Shown here: one piece after another, positions 23,417-36,510 of the stretch
Numbering within the stretch: position 1 is the stretch's first letter
How the letters are laid out: each line of letters begins with the position of its first letter
NCBI GenBank assembly: GCA_019916065.1
Contig: CM034241.1
Span: forward strand, 4,099,062-4,163,061
Source: Vitellaria paradoxa
Lineage: Eukaryota > Streptophyta > Magnoliopsida > Ericales > Sapotaceae
Length of the DNA: 64,000 bases
Reading direction: 5' to 3'
Program-made: the position numbers and the translations under genes
The notes under the pieces: generated by a model
Databases searched by the model: none
What the model was told of the DNA's origin: nothing
The model's input: only the letters and a program-made list of their open reading frames with translations

Positions 23417-26400
23417 TGATGGAACCGATGAGAGAGAAAGAGAGCAGAACCAAAGAAACGAAGCGCGCGAGAGGGCTGTGCTTCCTGCTACAGCTTTTTG
23501 GTGCGGGGTGTCGATGCGCCTTTGCTGTGAAAAGGTCATAGCAGAATAATTTGGGTAAAGTTCAAGGGCCGATTACCGAGATATTATTATTCCGCTAGCT
23601 GAAATGATTTTCCATCCGAAAACTGTTATGGCATGTCCGATTGGATGGAAAATAAGATTTGGGGGGGGGGGGGTGGGGGGAAGAGAGAGGGGGAGAGGGG
23701 CTGATTTCATTGTTTGGTTGGAGGGAAAAGTAAAGGAAAAGAAAAATGGGATAAAAAAGTAGACAAAAAAATAAATAATGGGTCTCACTTATTTTTATCT
23801 TTTCAAAATTGAAAGAAAAAAAAGAAAGAGAAGAGAAGAGGAGAGAGAGGAAGATAGAGAAAAGTATGATAAAAAATAAAAAATGTTAGACTCATATTTC
23901 ATAAAATAATTTTTAATTTAAAAAATAAATTACAATATATATAAAATATATATATATATATATAATTCTTTTCCTTCCTCTCTTTTTTTCACTCAACCAA
24001 ATACATTTTCTTTCGTTCTACTTTTCTATCCTTTTTTAATTCCCTCCTCCCACCTTCCCTTTGCACCAAGCGGAGCATTAATTTTTGTGGATTTGGGGGA
24101 TCCGAGGCTTGCAAAAGATTTTCCATCCAAAAACTGTTAATTGATTTTCCATCCGAAAACTGTTAATTTTTTTGTGGATTTGGGGATCCGTGAGTTACAA
24201 TAATTAAAATTTAATTGTACGAATATTTATATATTTTTTTAATTTAAAATAATATAAATACATATGAGTCACCAAATTAATGTCACGGAAATTAGAAAGG
24301 TGAAAAGAATCTTTATTCACTAAGTTTCTTCTTTAGGCCCGTTTGGCAACAAGTAAAAATATTTTTAATTTTTTTTTAACTTTTAGTTTTTCCTTATTTT
24401 TTTCACCGAAAGTTACCAAATACGAAAAAAAAAGGTTATCACGTGCAAAATCATCAAAATTTTTAATCTTTTATAAATTTTTACAATATACATAAAAGTG
24501 GCATGTGTTAATTTTTGGCTAAAAGTCACTAAATGTTGGTGTACCAAATGCATAGACAATATCCATTTGGAGTATAATTGGTGTAAAAAATTTATTAAAA
24601 AATTAATTGTATTTTTTAATCTATTTCTCATATTTTTATTAATTTCACAAATATCAATAGCAAGTAATTATGTTTTAAATGATACAGTGGCATTTTTAAC
24701 CTTGTCTTTTACATTCCTCTCCATTTTTCTTCATTTTCCAAGCAAATAAAATAGCCACATTTACCTCTATTTCCCTTCTCATCTCTCTCAAATAAAAAAA
24801 ATTTAATTTATATTTCTTCCATTTCTTCTCCGTTTCTCTCATTTACTTTAAATTATAATACGTGGAAATGGAATAAAATAGAATGAGAAGTGAAAATAGA
24901 ATGAAATGTTGATTTCATTCTTTTATTTGGTTGCCAAAATGAAAATTACAAGAATAAAATGGGGAACTTGATTATATATGTTAAACTTGATAAAATAAAA
25001 TAAAATTTAAAAGTATTAACATCAATTTTTTAAATACTAAGAATGAATTTTATTTTTTTATATTTTTAACAATTATAAAAAAATATGTTGATGAATATTT
25101 CTTGAATTTTTTGAAAGTCTACAATATGAATTTGGCAAAAATAGACACAACGGTAAAATGATAATTTTTTAGTTTGAATTAGAATTAGCTCAAAAGTTTC
25201 TTAATTAATAAAAGCACGTCAAAAAATATTTCTAAACCATTTGAAAATCGAATATTACGAATTTGGGCCTAAATAGAGCCAATAATAATATAATATTTTT
25301 AATATTACAAAATTTACGATATTGATAAGAAATTTGTTAAAAAAATAAGTAATTTGTTCTTGAATATTTATAAGCCTTTTAAAATTGTAAAATATGAACA
25401 TAAGCTAAAAATGGGTTTAAGGGCACAATCGTAAATTTTTTTTCCCAAATTTTGATCCTATCAAAATTTATGCAGCTGATAAAAAATATATCAAGTAATA
25501 TTTCTTAACTTTTTCAGAATCTTATAATACAAATATAGGCTGAAAATAAATTCAAGAATAAAACGATATTTTTTTTTTGCCTAAAATTGAATGAGGCTTA
25601 AATTTTTTAGATAATAAAAAAAAAACTTGTTACATAATATTCTTAGCATTTTGAGAAGCCCATAATGTGTATTTGGGCAAAAAATAGATTTAGAAGAAAA
25701 TAATTATTTTATGGCCCGAATTTGAATGGGGTCAAATTTTTTATAATTGATAAGATACAGGTCGGTCGATGAATATATTTTAAACTTTTAGGAAAAACTT
25801 GTCGAATAATATTCTTGGTATTTTGAGAAGCCTATAATATGTATCTGGGGAAAAAATAGGACTAGAAGAAAACAATTATTTTATGGCCCGAATTTAAATG
25901 GGGTCAAATTTTTTTTATAACTGATAAGATACATGTCGATTAGTATATTTTAAACTTTTGAGAAAATCTAAAATATGAATTTGTGAAAAAAAATGAGCTT
26001 GTAAATAAAATAATCATTTTATAGGCTTAGTTTGAACCTAAAATTTTCTTAATTATTAAAAAAAATGTTATGATAAATAGTTTTTAGTATTTTGAGAAGT
26101 TTAAAATATGAATCTAAACAAAAATACGCTTAGAGATAAAATAGCCATTTTATGGTATAAGTTTGGATTAGTTCAAAAATTGTTAAGTAATACTTTTTTA
26201 ACTTTTTTGCATGCTCATGACATCAATTTGAGTAAAAAAAAAAAAGACTAACTTTATGGTAAAATAGTTATTTTATGATTAAAAGTTGGATTACTTCAAT
26301 ATTTTTTAAGTTTTTTTTTTTTTGGTAAGTCAATATTTTTTAAGTTGATATGAAACTTGTTATGAAGTATTTTCAAATCTTTTAAAATATTCACAATGCA

Positions 26401-27181
26401 AAATTAGACAGAAAATAAAAAAAAAATAACAATAATAAAACTAAGTAATAAAACTATCATTTTCAACTCGAGAAATTATTAACCCAACAGCAATTATATT
26501 CTAAAGACATTCTATTATTTAATCCCATCACTTAAATTCTATTATTTTAATGCCAAATGTGAGACTAAATTAAAGGGAGAATAAATTTCATTTAATCCTA
26601 TTCATATGTACCAAATATAACCTAAATTTCTTGTCCTTTTTCCTTCTCTCTCTCTCTTACCATCCCAAACAAAGGATCAAGGCATGTTTTGCCTAACTTA
26701 AAAATTAAGTAATAAATATAATAGAACCAATTGTTGTATTTCTGTCATCATAAATTTTCAACCATTTTATTTACGGTTCCCAAAAAGTAATATTTAACCC
26801 CCTCAATAAGTATTAACTCATTTAAATTTTTGTAAAATATCAGCAAACAGATAAACATGATAAATATAACTTTCAACGTAGAGAATGCTACTCAAGTAGC
26901 ATGTTTCCATTTATTGGATCACAATATGTCTAGGACATAGGCATTTTACAAAATCTCTCTCCATGTAAAAGACAACACATACGCATCAAATCCTTTCTAG
27001 CATATAAAACTTGTGATTTTTACTAAGGCAAGCTAGCTAGACAAAGTCTGCCGATCACAACTACACACTATCAAATCCATAAATTTGAGTTCTATAGACT
27101 GAATTGTAATTTGTGGGGGCACCAAGCCAAACCACCCACTTATTTAATTGAAAGCTCTAAATGGTTGCCACTCCCCTCCGT
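23417..27181. other. Intergenic region between MOS11 and GSTL copy A
   Basis: The first ~200 bp form the MOS11 promoter and leader. A G-run (23659-23672) and a MITE-like purine-rich stretch follow (about 23630-24005), with a TA repeat at 23949-23962. The block at about 25050-26450 is a degenerate ~136-bp tandem array, listed separately. The last ~500 bp are the 3' flank of the GSTL gene. Confidence 0.65.
25050..26450. repeat. Degenerate tandem array, ~136-bp unit, about ten copies
   Basis: A recurring phrase of the form 'ta(c/a)aatatgaatttgg-caaaaatag' followed by '-aaaatgataattttttgg-ttgaat' and '-ttgataa-aaacttgt' starts near 25120, 25251, 25388, 25523, 25661, 25833, 25969, 26102, 26215 and 26391. 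Most spacings are 131-138 bp; 172, 113 and 176 reflect indels. Units 5 and 6 share the most text ('ttattttatggcccgaattt', 'ttttgagaagcc'). There is no coding potential. Confidence 0.8.
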
Positions 27182-30100
27182 TCACTGCTGATCCTGCAAT
27201 TGAAGATGTAGATTGAAGTGTTAGCAGTTCTGTCTGATATTTTCACAAGCCAAAAAAAAATCAAGTGCCATTGAGATTTTACAGAAAGCATGAAGGGAGA
27301 GAGTACCAGAAAGCGTTTCCTGTAGTGTTTGACAACAAGATTGGGATCGCATTTTGTCTGCGTATAAGCGTCCATCTTGTTTAATTCCTGCGTATAGACA
27401 TCCGCTGATTGGTAAGAGAGATTATCATTCATGATACAAGCAAAAACCTCTGTGCTCAAAACAATGCGTCGTTTAGAATTTTGGATAAGATGTTTGTTCC
27501 ACCGCTCAGCAGCGACAGTAATTCATAATAATAACAATAATAAAAAGAGCAAATGCACACAAGTGAGAGAAGATTAAAGACATTGAGAGATGCTCCTACA
27601 AGACAGCAGAAGCAAAAGAAAGTGCAAATTGATGAAATTTACTCACACCTTATTTGGGCTCCAACAAAATTGTAAATGCCTAGGCTATATGAGCAGAACA
27701 AAGGCATTTGTTTGTTCAGGCTTATTTAGAAGGGTTTGCGGGAATACCAATAATGTTGAACCCCCTCCACCCCCCAACGGCCGCCCGGAGGGGGGGTGAG
27801 CACAATGCAATAATGCAACTCGCCGGGAAAAGTCAAGGGGAACATATTAGGTTTAAAACCTTGCTAGGAAGGTGGTTGGTTGGCTTGCTGGATATTACTG
27901 TGAATTACGAAGAGCATGCAAAGTTGCAGGGTTACTTGTTAAGCTCGTTCTAATGAGCAACATGATTCTAAATTTTTTGGGACTGTTTATAAGTCTATTT
28001 CTAACTAAATTTCTTGTTCCTATTTATATGGGACATATTTTACGCTCATACTAAGTTCATTTTAAGGCCTTTTAAGGTTTTTGAGGTTGAGAGAAAAATG
28101 AAGACCAATGTGAGAAGGGCTTCTTAAAGGGTTTTTCAAGGTTCTTTCTTCTACGCTTGTAATTCTTACTCCATTGTTGAAAGTTTATACTGAAAACATG
28201 ATATATTGTACCTGTAAACGTACGTAAATTGCCGAACCACGTAAATTTTGTATTGTTATGTTTTTTTGTTTTGTTTGTTTACTTGCCTATATTCATTTGT
28301 ATCGCTAAAGTAATCTGGATTCCACACAACACCCTTTATAAACCTATTAATCCCAGTAGTACCCAAACACATGCTGCAGGAAATTTCCCAGTTAAATGTC
28401 CAATTAGCTGCTCCAAAATGGCCATGGAGCAATCAATACAACTTGGCAATAACACTTCTTTTATCATTTTATGTCCCCCTTTAAAGCTCATATATAAGGC
28501 ACCAAAAACAATGTGAACTACATCATAATTCCCAACCCTCCCCCGTTAAAATACATAGACATTATTTGAGTAAAACTTCAAAAAAAAAAAAAAAAAAGCC
28601 ATGGAAGGCCATCAGCATTAGCCACAATCTACAATTTATTTACCAATGACCAACCACTGTGGTAGCGCTTATTCTGGTTTTTGAAACTTCCACATTAGAC
28701 AATTCAGTTTAACTGGACATGAAAATTAACAAAACCATGCAGCACGCATTCTCTAGTTACAAGATTTCATATTATTCTCCAAGAACAAATTTAGTTTATA
28801 AACTTACTTCAATCCAGGCAGCCAGTTTAGGTCTTCCTGATGTGATGTCATATTTCCACACATCTTTCAAGAAGATTTGGAACCTTTCAATGAATGAAGC
28901 ATAGGCGATGTCCACCTGTAAATCACAAATTAAGGAGAAATTCAATTTAAGGGTATGGTTGCATTTGTATACTTGTTTTTCAAGACAGGATAAACTCTCT
29001 CTCAAAAAATCTTTTCCACTTCACATGAAGAAATGAATTTTTTTTTTTTTTTTTTTTTTGGGATGACCCGGAACCTGGGTCGGGCAGGGCCATTGTAGAC
29101 CCACCCCAACTTATCAAACCAGGGAGAGAGCGGCCCGACCCAAGACATCTCCCGTTTGAGTCGCGGTAGTGCACCCAGCACAATTCGAACTCCCGCTGCC
29201 CGCGTTTACGGTTAGGAATGAGCCCTTCTTGACCTCTGGGCTAGACCGCGGGGTCACATGAAGAAATGAATTAATGCTTAGTAAAGGTGCCCCAAGTTCC
29301 ACAGCATACAGAACTCAAGAAATTGACAAGCAAAAAAATAAAATAAAAATGAGACATACCAGACTGAATTGACCAAGAAAGAAAGGTCCATCACCAAATT
29401 TGTGAAGAGCATTTTCTATGTAATCAAAAGCAGTACCTAGTGCAGAGGTTTACGGATGTCAGTTAGGTTTTATTAGAAGTTACTATTATCACATATTAAT
29501 CAACAAAATCCCCGAAATGCAGCAAGATTGAACCTTACCAGCTTCTTTCGATGGATCTCCTTTGAATGAAGTAAATACAATTTTGTTAAATGTGTCGACG
29601 AAGGATAACAACTCTTCAGCAAACTTTACCTTGGCAGGATCCTAAAATATTTTCACATCATTGCTCATCATGAAAACCATTTCTAAACAGGAAGCAGGGA
29701 ATTTTTTTTTTTTTTTTTTTGGGAGGGTGGGTTGTTGAGATTGAGTACAAACAAATCTTCAAATCTTACACTGGGTAAAAGAGCAGGCCCTTCAAAGTTG
29801 TTATCTATATATTTAACAATATCTAGACTCTCTCCAATGACTTTGTTGTTGTGTTCCAGTGATGGCACCTAAAAATGAAAGGAAAACTGCATAAGTAAAC
29901 AAGAAAGGCAGATTTCTTCTGAGGTAGGTAATATGCTGATGGCCATAATCTGTGAAGAAAACTTCCAATTGTTTTTTAATGTAAAAATGGTAATTATATG
30001 AAGGTTCAAAAAACTTACCAAACAAGATTGACCAGTGTGACATGTTAGCAATTCTACTTAGCCTACTTTCATGTTAAATGCAACAGAACTTCAGAGAAAT

Positions 30101-32311
30101 AACTCCACAGGGTTATTACAGAAGACTCTCTCGTTCTCTTTCTGTTGTTATAGTTCTTAATATTGTATTATTATTGTTGATATTGAGTTGTTAGCATTCT
30201 CTCATCCATTTAAGTCTCATAATCTTTTTATTTATTTATTTTATGCTAAAGGTATCCCAACCTTCAGCGGGATAAATCTCTTAGAGCTTCTAACTCAACC
30301 TAGTAGGGGTTAGGTAATGACAAGAGGATTCAAATTGGCAACCTCTACTTCAATTGATAGAGATCTTACAGCATAATAATTTTATTTATTTATTTTACGC
30401 TAGAGCTACCCCCAGCCTTTGGCGGAACTAATCCCCCAGAGCTTCTAACCCACCCCAGCATAATTAAGAGCCAGGTAATGACAAGGGAATCCGAACTGGT
30501 GATCTCTACTTCAATTGATGGAGATCTTACTGCTAATTTGCCTCTTTGTGGGCCCATTAATTTTCATAATCTTGACGAGTTCGGGTAAATATTATGAAAA
30601 GCATCCTACTAAAAAAATAAAATCAGACATCACAAAATTAATTATAGGATATGGTGACAACACTTTCTTTAGGTTACAAACAATCTCATTTCATTCTGAA
30701 ATTTATGTCCAACAAGCCCAAATGTTGGTCCCAATACTACCTTTATTAGACCACCCAAACATCCTACTTGCTCAACTAACTTTCAAATTGCAATTATAGT
30801 TGCAAGGATAAGGCGTTTCAATTGATATGTTCATCAACATAGCGATAAAAAAACCTTATACCAAACAAATATATTCTTCTCCACAACACACCACAGTCCC
30901 ATATAAATATAGTTAGCTGCAGACCATACACGGAGCCAGGGATAGGGAGGGGGGCAAATGCCTAAACCTATCAAAAGTAAAGTAGCTACAGTGAATTTTA
31001 ACAAAGGGGGCACTATCTATGTTTCAAATCTTTTAACTACAAAATATAGAGTGTCTACAGTAATTCTGACAATCCCCATGTAGCTCCCTCATCTTAAATT
31101 GAAGCAGAAGACTTATTATGTCAGTTCTCAAGAATTGTGGAGCTGATTACATGAGACATCCACTAACATCAATATTTGCTCATACCCAAAAGTAAAGAAA
31201 ACTTCCGGTAATGATGAAAATTACAAGTAATGAAAATCAACACGCATTTGCAACAGGACTCACACAAGGTTCCCTTTGCTTCATCTATTAGCATTAAAAA
31301 CACAGAGTTGTTTATCCTTCAATACCTAAATAAGAAGAAACTTATTTAATTAACCATGTAAAATTATTCATATGATCATCAAAGAATATGAGAGTTGATG
31401 GTCAAACTTCAAAGTGCCCCCAGTAAGTACTAAATTAAGGTAAACAAAAGAGCAGTTGTATGCAACCAAAAAAACGTTACCAGAAAAAATTACTAAAATG
31501 ATGTGGCATGTTAAAGACTTATCACTTTGGCCAAAAAGAACCCATATTAAAAGCCTTTTATTAATGCCATCGCCGTGTCATTTTCGTTGATTTTTCCTAA
31601 CCAAAAGTAATCAGCAGAAGCATATTATTTCGAGGATATTACCTTATTTGCAGGGTAAACTTTTTCCTTGTACCAAGCAGGCCTGTTTTCAAGGTCAATA
31701 GGAACCAACTTGATCTTTTCTTGTAGACCCTGATTCTCAAAATTAGCAGAAAAATGAGCTACAAGAACATGGCTAATTAAATCTTAATGGAAATTATACA
31801 TACATACATACATATATATATACATATATAACAAAGTTAAAACTACAAACACTTTAATCTCTACTCTTGGTAGTAGCATGAACTAAAAGTGCAGAAGAGA
31901 AGTAAAAGCCGACCTTATAGTTCCTGGTTATCCAAGCACGCTGTGCATACGGGCAGTGGTAAGATACATACAGCCTTCGAGAAAAGACCCAATTCGAATT
32001 ATGAGACGATCGATCATATAACCTAATTGATACTCAAATTCCTTTAAAAAAAAATAAAAGTTTATACCTGGTAGTTCCATCAAAGAGAGGAGGTGGTTGG
32101 GAGGTGGAATCCAAAGCTGGAGGAAGAACCTCTTTCATGGAACTGAAAATTTTGAAATTGAAAGAGAGGGAAAAAAAAAAAGAAAAGTAAAATCAGAAGA
32201 TTTAAACACAAAATTAGCCCATTTTTTACTTGATCATCGTCCCACAAAACAAGATCACTCGGAGGTATGTATAGAATCAGGTAAATTGCAGAAAACTTAC
32301 GAAGCAGCCAT
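27182..32311 (-). CDS. GSTL: Lambda-class glutathione transferase, copy A
   Basis: Plant lambda GSTs are cytosolic or plastidial thiol transferases that use an active-site Cys to reduce glutathionylated small molecules. Ten exons on the - strand: 32311-32301, 32142-32068, 31974-31914, 31729-31643, 29868-29770, 29641-29539, 29436-29360, 28915-28808, 27387-27307 and 27193-27182. All phases agree and give 237 residues. The thioredoxin-like N-terminal domain carries the catalytic motif YHCPYAQRAW (Cys near residue 37) and the glutathione-binding KVPSLEHNNKVIGES. The helical C-terminal domain includes FFLGQFSLVDIAYASF. The last exon encodes only DQQ and a stop. It is divergent to copy B (40256-44340), with the same intron positions and a shared promoter block. 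Intron 7 carries a SINE and intron 4 two tandem SINE-like copies. In Arabidopsis GSTL1/GSTL3 lie beside MOS11, as I recall. The functional class is firm; substrates are unknown. Confidence 0.95.
29021..29272 (-). mobile_element. SINE in GSTL-A intron 7, with 19-bp target-site duplication
   Basis: Read on the - strand, the body (29253-29040) begins near a box-A-like GGTCTAGCCCAGAGG, has box B GGGAGTTCGAATTGTGC, and ends in a run of about 20 A residues. The 19-bp repeat tcacatgaagaaatgaatt flanks it exactly at 29021-29039 and 29254-29272. The GSTL-B intron at the equivalent position has no such insert. Confidence 0.92.
30220..30535 (-). mobile_element. Two SINE-like copies in tandem in GSTL-A intron 4
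   Basis: Two ~150-bp segments with a period of about 154 bp share, on the - strand, 'gatctc-atcaattgaagtag' near the 5' end, a box-B-like phrase (CAGTTCGGATTCC / CCAATTTGAATCC), 'gttagaagctct', and an A-rich tail 'taaaataaataaat'. A third, diverged copy lies at about 54030-54185. Target-site duplications are not clear. Confidence 0.65.
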
Positions 32312-32393
32312 TGCTGTTGGGAGATTTCTTCGAGTTCAAGCTCTAAAGGGAAAGAGCGAGCGTCTATAAAAATCACAACCGCAAGCCTTTCTA

Positions 32394-32500
32394 TATTTAT
32401 AGGAGAGGTTAATGGAGTGAAGTCGCGAGCAATGATGAAAAGTAAAGAAAAAAATGCTGTTTCGGAGTATCCAGACTGTTCTGGGACGTTCGTGATCACC
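32394..32500 (-). promoter_or_regulatory. GSTL-A core promoter with TATA box
   Basis: On the - strand TATAAATA (32401-32394) lies about 85 bp before the ATG. Upstream, a block around GCTCGCGACTTCACTCCAT is nearly identical to the copy B promoter. Further up, 'gatcacgaacgtcccaga' aligns with 'gatcacacacgtcacaga' of copy B, so the CGTCA core present in B reads CGTCC here. Confidence 0.75.
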
Positions 32501-33952
32501 ATGGCTTTCCATGACCGGCACCTCTTCGGAATTAAAGAGCGCTGTCGCTTTCAGATTGACCGTGAGTCGTTTGGTGAGAACGTGGCCGTTACGTTTGGGG
32601 TGGACTGACTATCCATACGGTTCAAAATTAAAATTTCTGGAAATAGTGAGGTTACTCGGGATAATTTAGACATTCATAATTTATACAGTAAAATAAAAAA
32701 TAAATTATTTTTAAAAATTTAAATAATTTTTCATGTACTGCCAAATGCATCTTTTATAATCAAATTGAGAGTATTTAGTTAATAAAAGTTTGACCAAAAA
32801 AATATAATAAAAGTATAAAGATTTAATGTAAAAGTGATATATGATAAAATTTAATTGAAAAAAATATAAAAAATTTATAAAATATGATAGATTTTTATTA
32901 GTTTTGTTCAACTACACACCTTAAGGAGTTTGAATTGAGTTTAGAAAAAATTCAAATAAAAATTAAAAGTTGTTGGGGGTGATAAGTGACTAAATTTGAT
33001 AAGAAAAAATTAAAAAATTTTTAAAAATTTTTAAAGCTCCAAAAATGAACCTCAAATTTAACCACATAAATAATCAAATTGATAAAAAAAAATTGAACTA
33101 AGCAAACATTAATTGAATCAAATTATATTAATTTGGTTATCATCGATTTAGTTATGCTAGTTTATAAATTTAAATATGTTTTTTATAATTTAATTATAAA
33201 ATTAAAATAATAATTTTTATATAAGTACTACTTAATTCTTATAATATGTATTTAATATTACAATAATTTAATTTTCTATAATTTTTAAGATTTTGAAACA
33301 TAAAACTTTTTATAGGTATAATTATGAGTGTGTTTGGAATTGTATAAAATTATATAAAATTATAAAAATTAGTGTCTCGTGTTTTGTACAGTGAATAAAA
33401 AATTTAAATTTTATTATTTCGTAATTCGTATTTATATAAATTTATAAAATTTTATATTATTTTATTACACTCCAAACATTGTTTATGTATATATTTATAT
33501 AGTAAGGCAGGTCTTTTGGCAAGACCGTTATCCTCCGTGTTTCAAGCCTCGTGAGTCGTGGCAATGAAAGGGGCTGAAGTCGTCCAAAGATTGTCGGAGC
33601 TGAAGGTAGTCAAAACGGTGCCGTTTTTCGTTGTTTTTACCTGATGCAATTTTCAATTTTCCTTTTAAGCGTGTTGATGTGATTTTGACCGCACGCTGGA
33701 CTATCTCTTTTGCTCCAATAATAATAATAATAATAAATAAATAAAATATTATACACTTGATTTTTTTTTCTACTCAGATGCTATCTAATTTTGAACATTT
33801 CGTTTAAATAATATTATTTAAGGTAAGTTATACCTGTTCTTACTAAATATTTGGTAATTACACTTACACTTTTTAACATTTAAAAATTATATTTATATTC
33901 TTTATTTTAAAATATTGTTAATATTGACACCGCTTCCATTAAAATTTAATAG

Positions 33953-35649
33953 TGTAACGCCCTGAGTTTCAAACCTCGTGGAGTGAGGGAAAGAATCATA
34001 CACATCGTGTGCTAAAATATCCATTACCTTAATTAGAGTTGCACCACCACCTTAGAGCAAACATCTATACTATATAATAATAATAATAATAATTTTGTTA
34101 ATAACTAAAAGTAATTAATAACAACAAAATTTCGGTGCAACCGGACAACAGTGCTCCAGCCACCACATCAATTAATAGTAGAGTTCTAGGCTTCAAAGCC
34201 CTTACAATCGTATCAAATAAATCCCTAAATTATATTATAGTTCTGAGTAATGTTATAGCGACGAAGAGTAACTCCAATAATGGTCCACCTAGGTCTTAGG
34301 TTCATGACCTGCAAAAGAATCTGTAGGGACGTGAGCACTAATCCACTTGTGCCCACGATGCATAATAACAATATATATGATATGCACACAAAATCAGATT
34401 AGCAATAATTTCATATAAATAACTCATGAATTTCAAAACGTCGTGCATCCCAACATCAAAACATACATTAAAATACATCCAAAAATGATTCAATTGTTAT
34501 CTTTCATTCATGTCTTTGCCATCACATCACAAATATCACAGTCATGGGGTAGATATTATACAATATCGTCGTTTACGGGTGCAGACCCGATGGCCACGAG
34601 TAGCTCCATAATTATCATCGTTGTAGGCTACTAACCTACTGGCATGAATACCAACCTCTGCGCAGGTTTAGAGTTTTTCAATCCAAGGGTAATCTCTGTG
34701 CCCTTCCTATTTTGTAGTAACTATAGCCCCGCAATCACAACATTGTTCACATTTCCTTTATCTCCATTATTATCATCTCAACAAAACAGCTCATTAGAAT
34801 CAACCAACAACATCACATCATCACTTTCATAACCATTCTCTGTTAATAAAATAAATCACTTAAACATTTCAAAATTGAGCATTCTCAATTGCACGTTTTC
34901 CATGCATTTAACTAGAAATATCAAACTGCAACTTCAAGGGCAAAATTGTAACTTTGCATAACTTTAGGGGCAAAATCATAATTTCAAAAAGCCTTGGGCC
35001 CATTTCATATTTATTCCAAACTTTGGGGGTCACTGTGTAATTACTCAAAATTTTGGAGCCAATTTGTAATTTTTCAATAAGTTTGGGATCAAACTGAAAT
35101 TTTCAGCAATTTAGGGGTTAAACTGAAATTTTGTAAAACTTTTGGAGTCAAATCATAATTATATAAAAACTATTGGGGCTAAAGGAAAATTTTGGAAACT
35201 TTCATGGAATATGCTTTGGCATATTCTCTTCTACAATTCTTTCTAGTTCCAGTGAACTCTATTTTTGGTAGTGATATTTTGGTGTTTTGGTTTGGACAGA
35301 ATTCACACAATATAGTCTAAATTTAATTACATTCATACAAAATGATCATATAAAAATTTATCAAAATATTTTCATATCATATATATGTAAATAAAATGCA
35401 TTAAATCTCTACCTCAAATCCAAAGAAAAAGTGAAGAATTTCAAAACTTTAAAATTTCGCTCCTTTGTATCTCCCATTTTAGGCCAAATTATCACGATTC
35501 GACACCGCCATAATAATCACAACGTTAAAAATACCAAAACCATGTTATTCCTGAACTTAAATCCTCATTTTCTCCTTCTTCTTTCTCTCTTCTCTTTCTC
35601 CCTCTCTTTTCTTTTATTTCTTTCTCAGTTTTCTTATTCTTGGCACATA

Positions 35650-35707
<58 letters not shown>

Positions 35708-35794
35708 GTTATACTTAGTAACCAAGTCAACCAAATGAAACTTTCAGGAAAGTTCAAATTTTTTTTTTTTTTAACTTTGTGCCCAAGTTTCCCC

Positions 35795-35826
<32 letters not shown>

Positions 35827-35939
35827 GCAAAGCAATTATATATGTACATACAAAGTAATCTTTATAATCTTAAATCTTAATTTAATTTTTTTTTTATAAA
35901 ATGATATATATTAAAAATTTTAAATTTTGCATTATTACA
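33953..35939. mobile_element. Solo LTR 1 (~2.0 kb)
   Basis: The segment begins TGTAACGCCCTGAG and ends ATTATTACA, i.e. TG...CA termini with inverted TGTAA/TTACA ends. The 5-bp string aatag flanks it at 33948-33952 and 35940-35944. The flanking AT-rich repeat reads across the insertion the way an uninterrupted relative does near 1220. No internal retroelement coding sequence is present, so this is a lone LTR, most likely left by recombination. It contains a minisatellite (34920-35215) and (CA)n(TA)n repeats (35650-35707). Confidence 0.82.
34920..35215. repeat. Minisatellite inside solo LTR 1
   Basis: About eight imperfect units of 30-40 bp follow the pattern 'aactttgggggcaaaat-ataattt-caaa' (for example 'aactttaggggcaaaatcat', 'ttttggagccaatttgtaat', 'agtttgggatcaaactgaaa', 'aatttaggggttaaactgaa'). 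Confidence 0.75.
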
Positions 35940-36510
35940 AATAGAAAATGCCAAACTAATCAAAATTTTAAGTGTTTTTTATCTTAAACCTCCTTATCTT
36001 ACATATTCGTCAATTTTTTTACAAAAATCATTAATTTTTTTAATTTATTTATAAGATTTTATTAAAAAAATTAATGAAAATGTGAAAGAAATAGCGATTT
36101 CCTATTTTACTGCTCTTCATTTCACATTTTCATTAGTTTTTTATAAAAAATATAAAAATAAATAAATAAATTGATAATTTTTGTTAAAAAAATTGACGAA
36201 GTCAACTAAATTTTTTTATTTTAAAACAATATTTAAACTTTTATTTTATTCAAAATTTTATCACAAATAGATATTTAAATTAAAATTTCAATTTTAATGT
36301 GCTTAAAACTTAAAGTTTAAATACATATACATTTACACTTTGTGTCATTTATATAATAAAAAAGTTTAAAATTTTGAATTTGAGGTATTTTTACTTGTTG
36401 GATTTGTTAAATGACCAAAATTATTTTTTCTTATTATCTTACTCTTTTCATATTTTTTGAATATTTGAAAAAATATTTTAAATTAATATTTGAAAAAATG
36501 TGATAATCTA

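Noticed and set aside
25050..26450. Regular repeats considered as a CRISPR array
   Set aside because: Units are ~136 bp, diverged and contiguous, in a plant nuclear context with no cas genes.
27741..27800. C-rich/G-rich stretch considered as a hairpin terminator
   Set aside because: Pairing is short and imperfect, and such terminators are not expected for nuclear plant genes.
32080..32502. 140-codon - strand frame at the start of GSTL-A
   Set aside because: It reads through the promoter, exon 1 and intron 1; only exon 1 (32301-32311) and exon 2 (32068-32142) fit the family.
35431..35835. Frames with Tyr-Ile and Cys-Val runs
   Set aside because: They are translations of CA/TA microsatellites in and near solo LTR 1.
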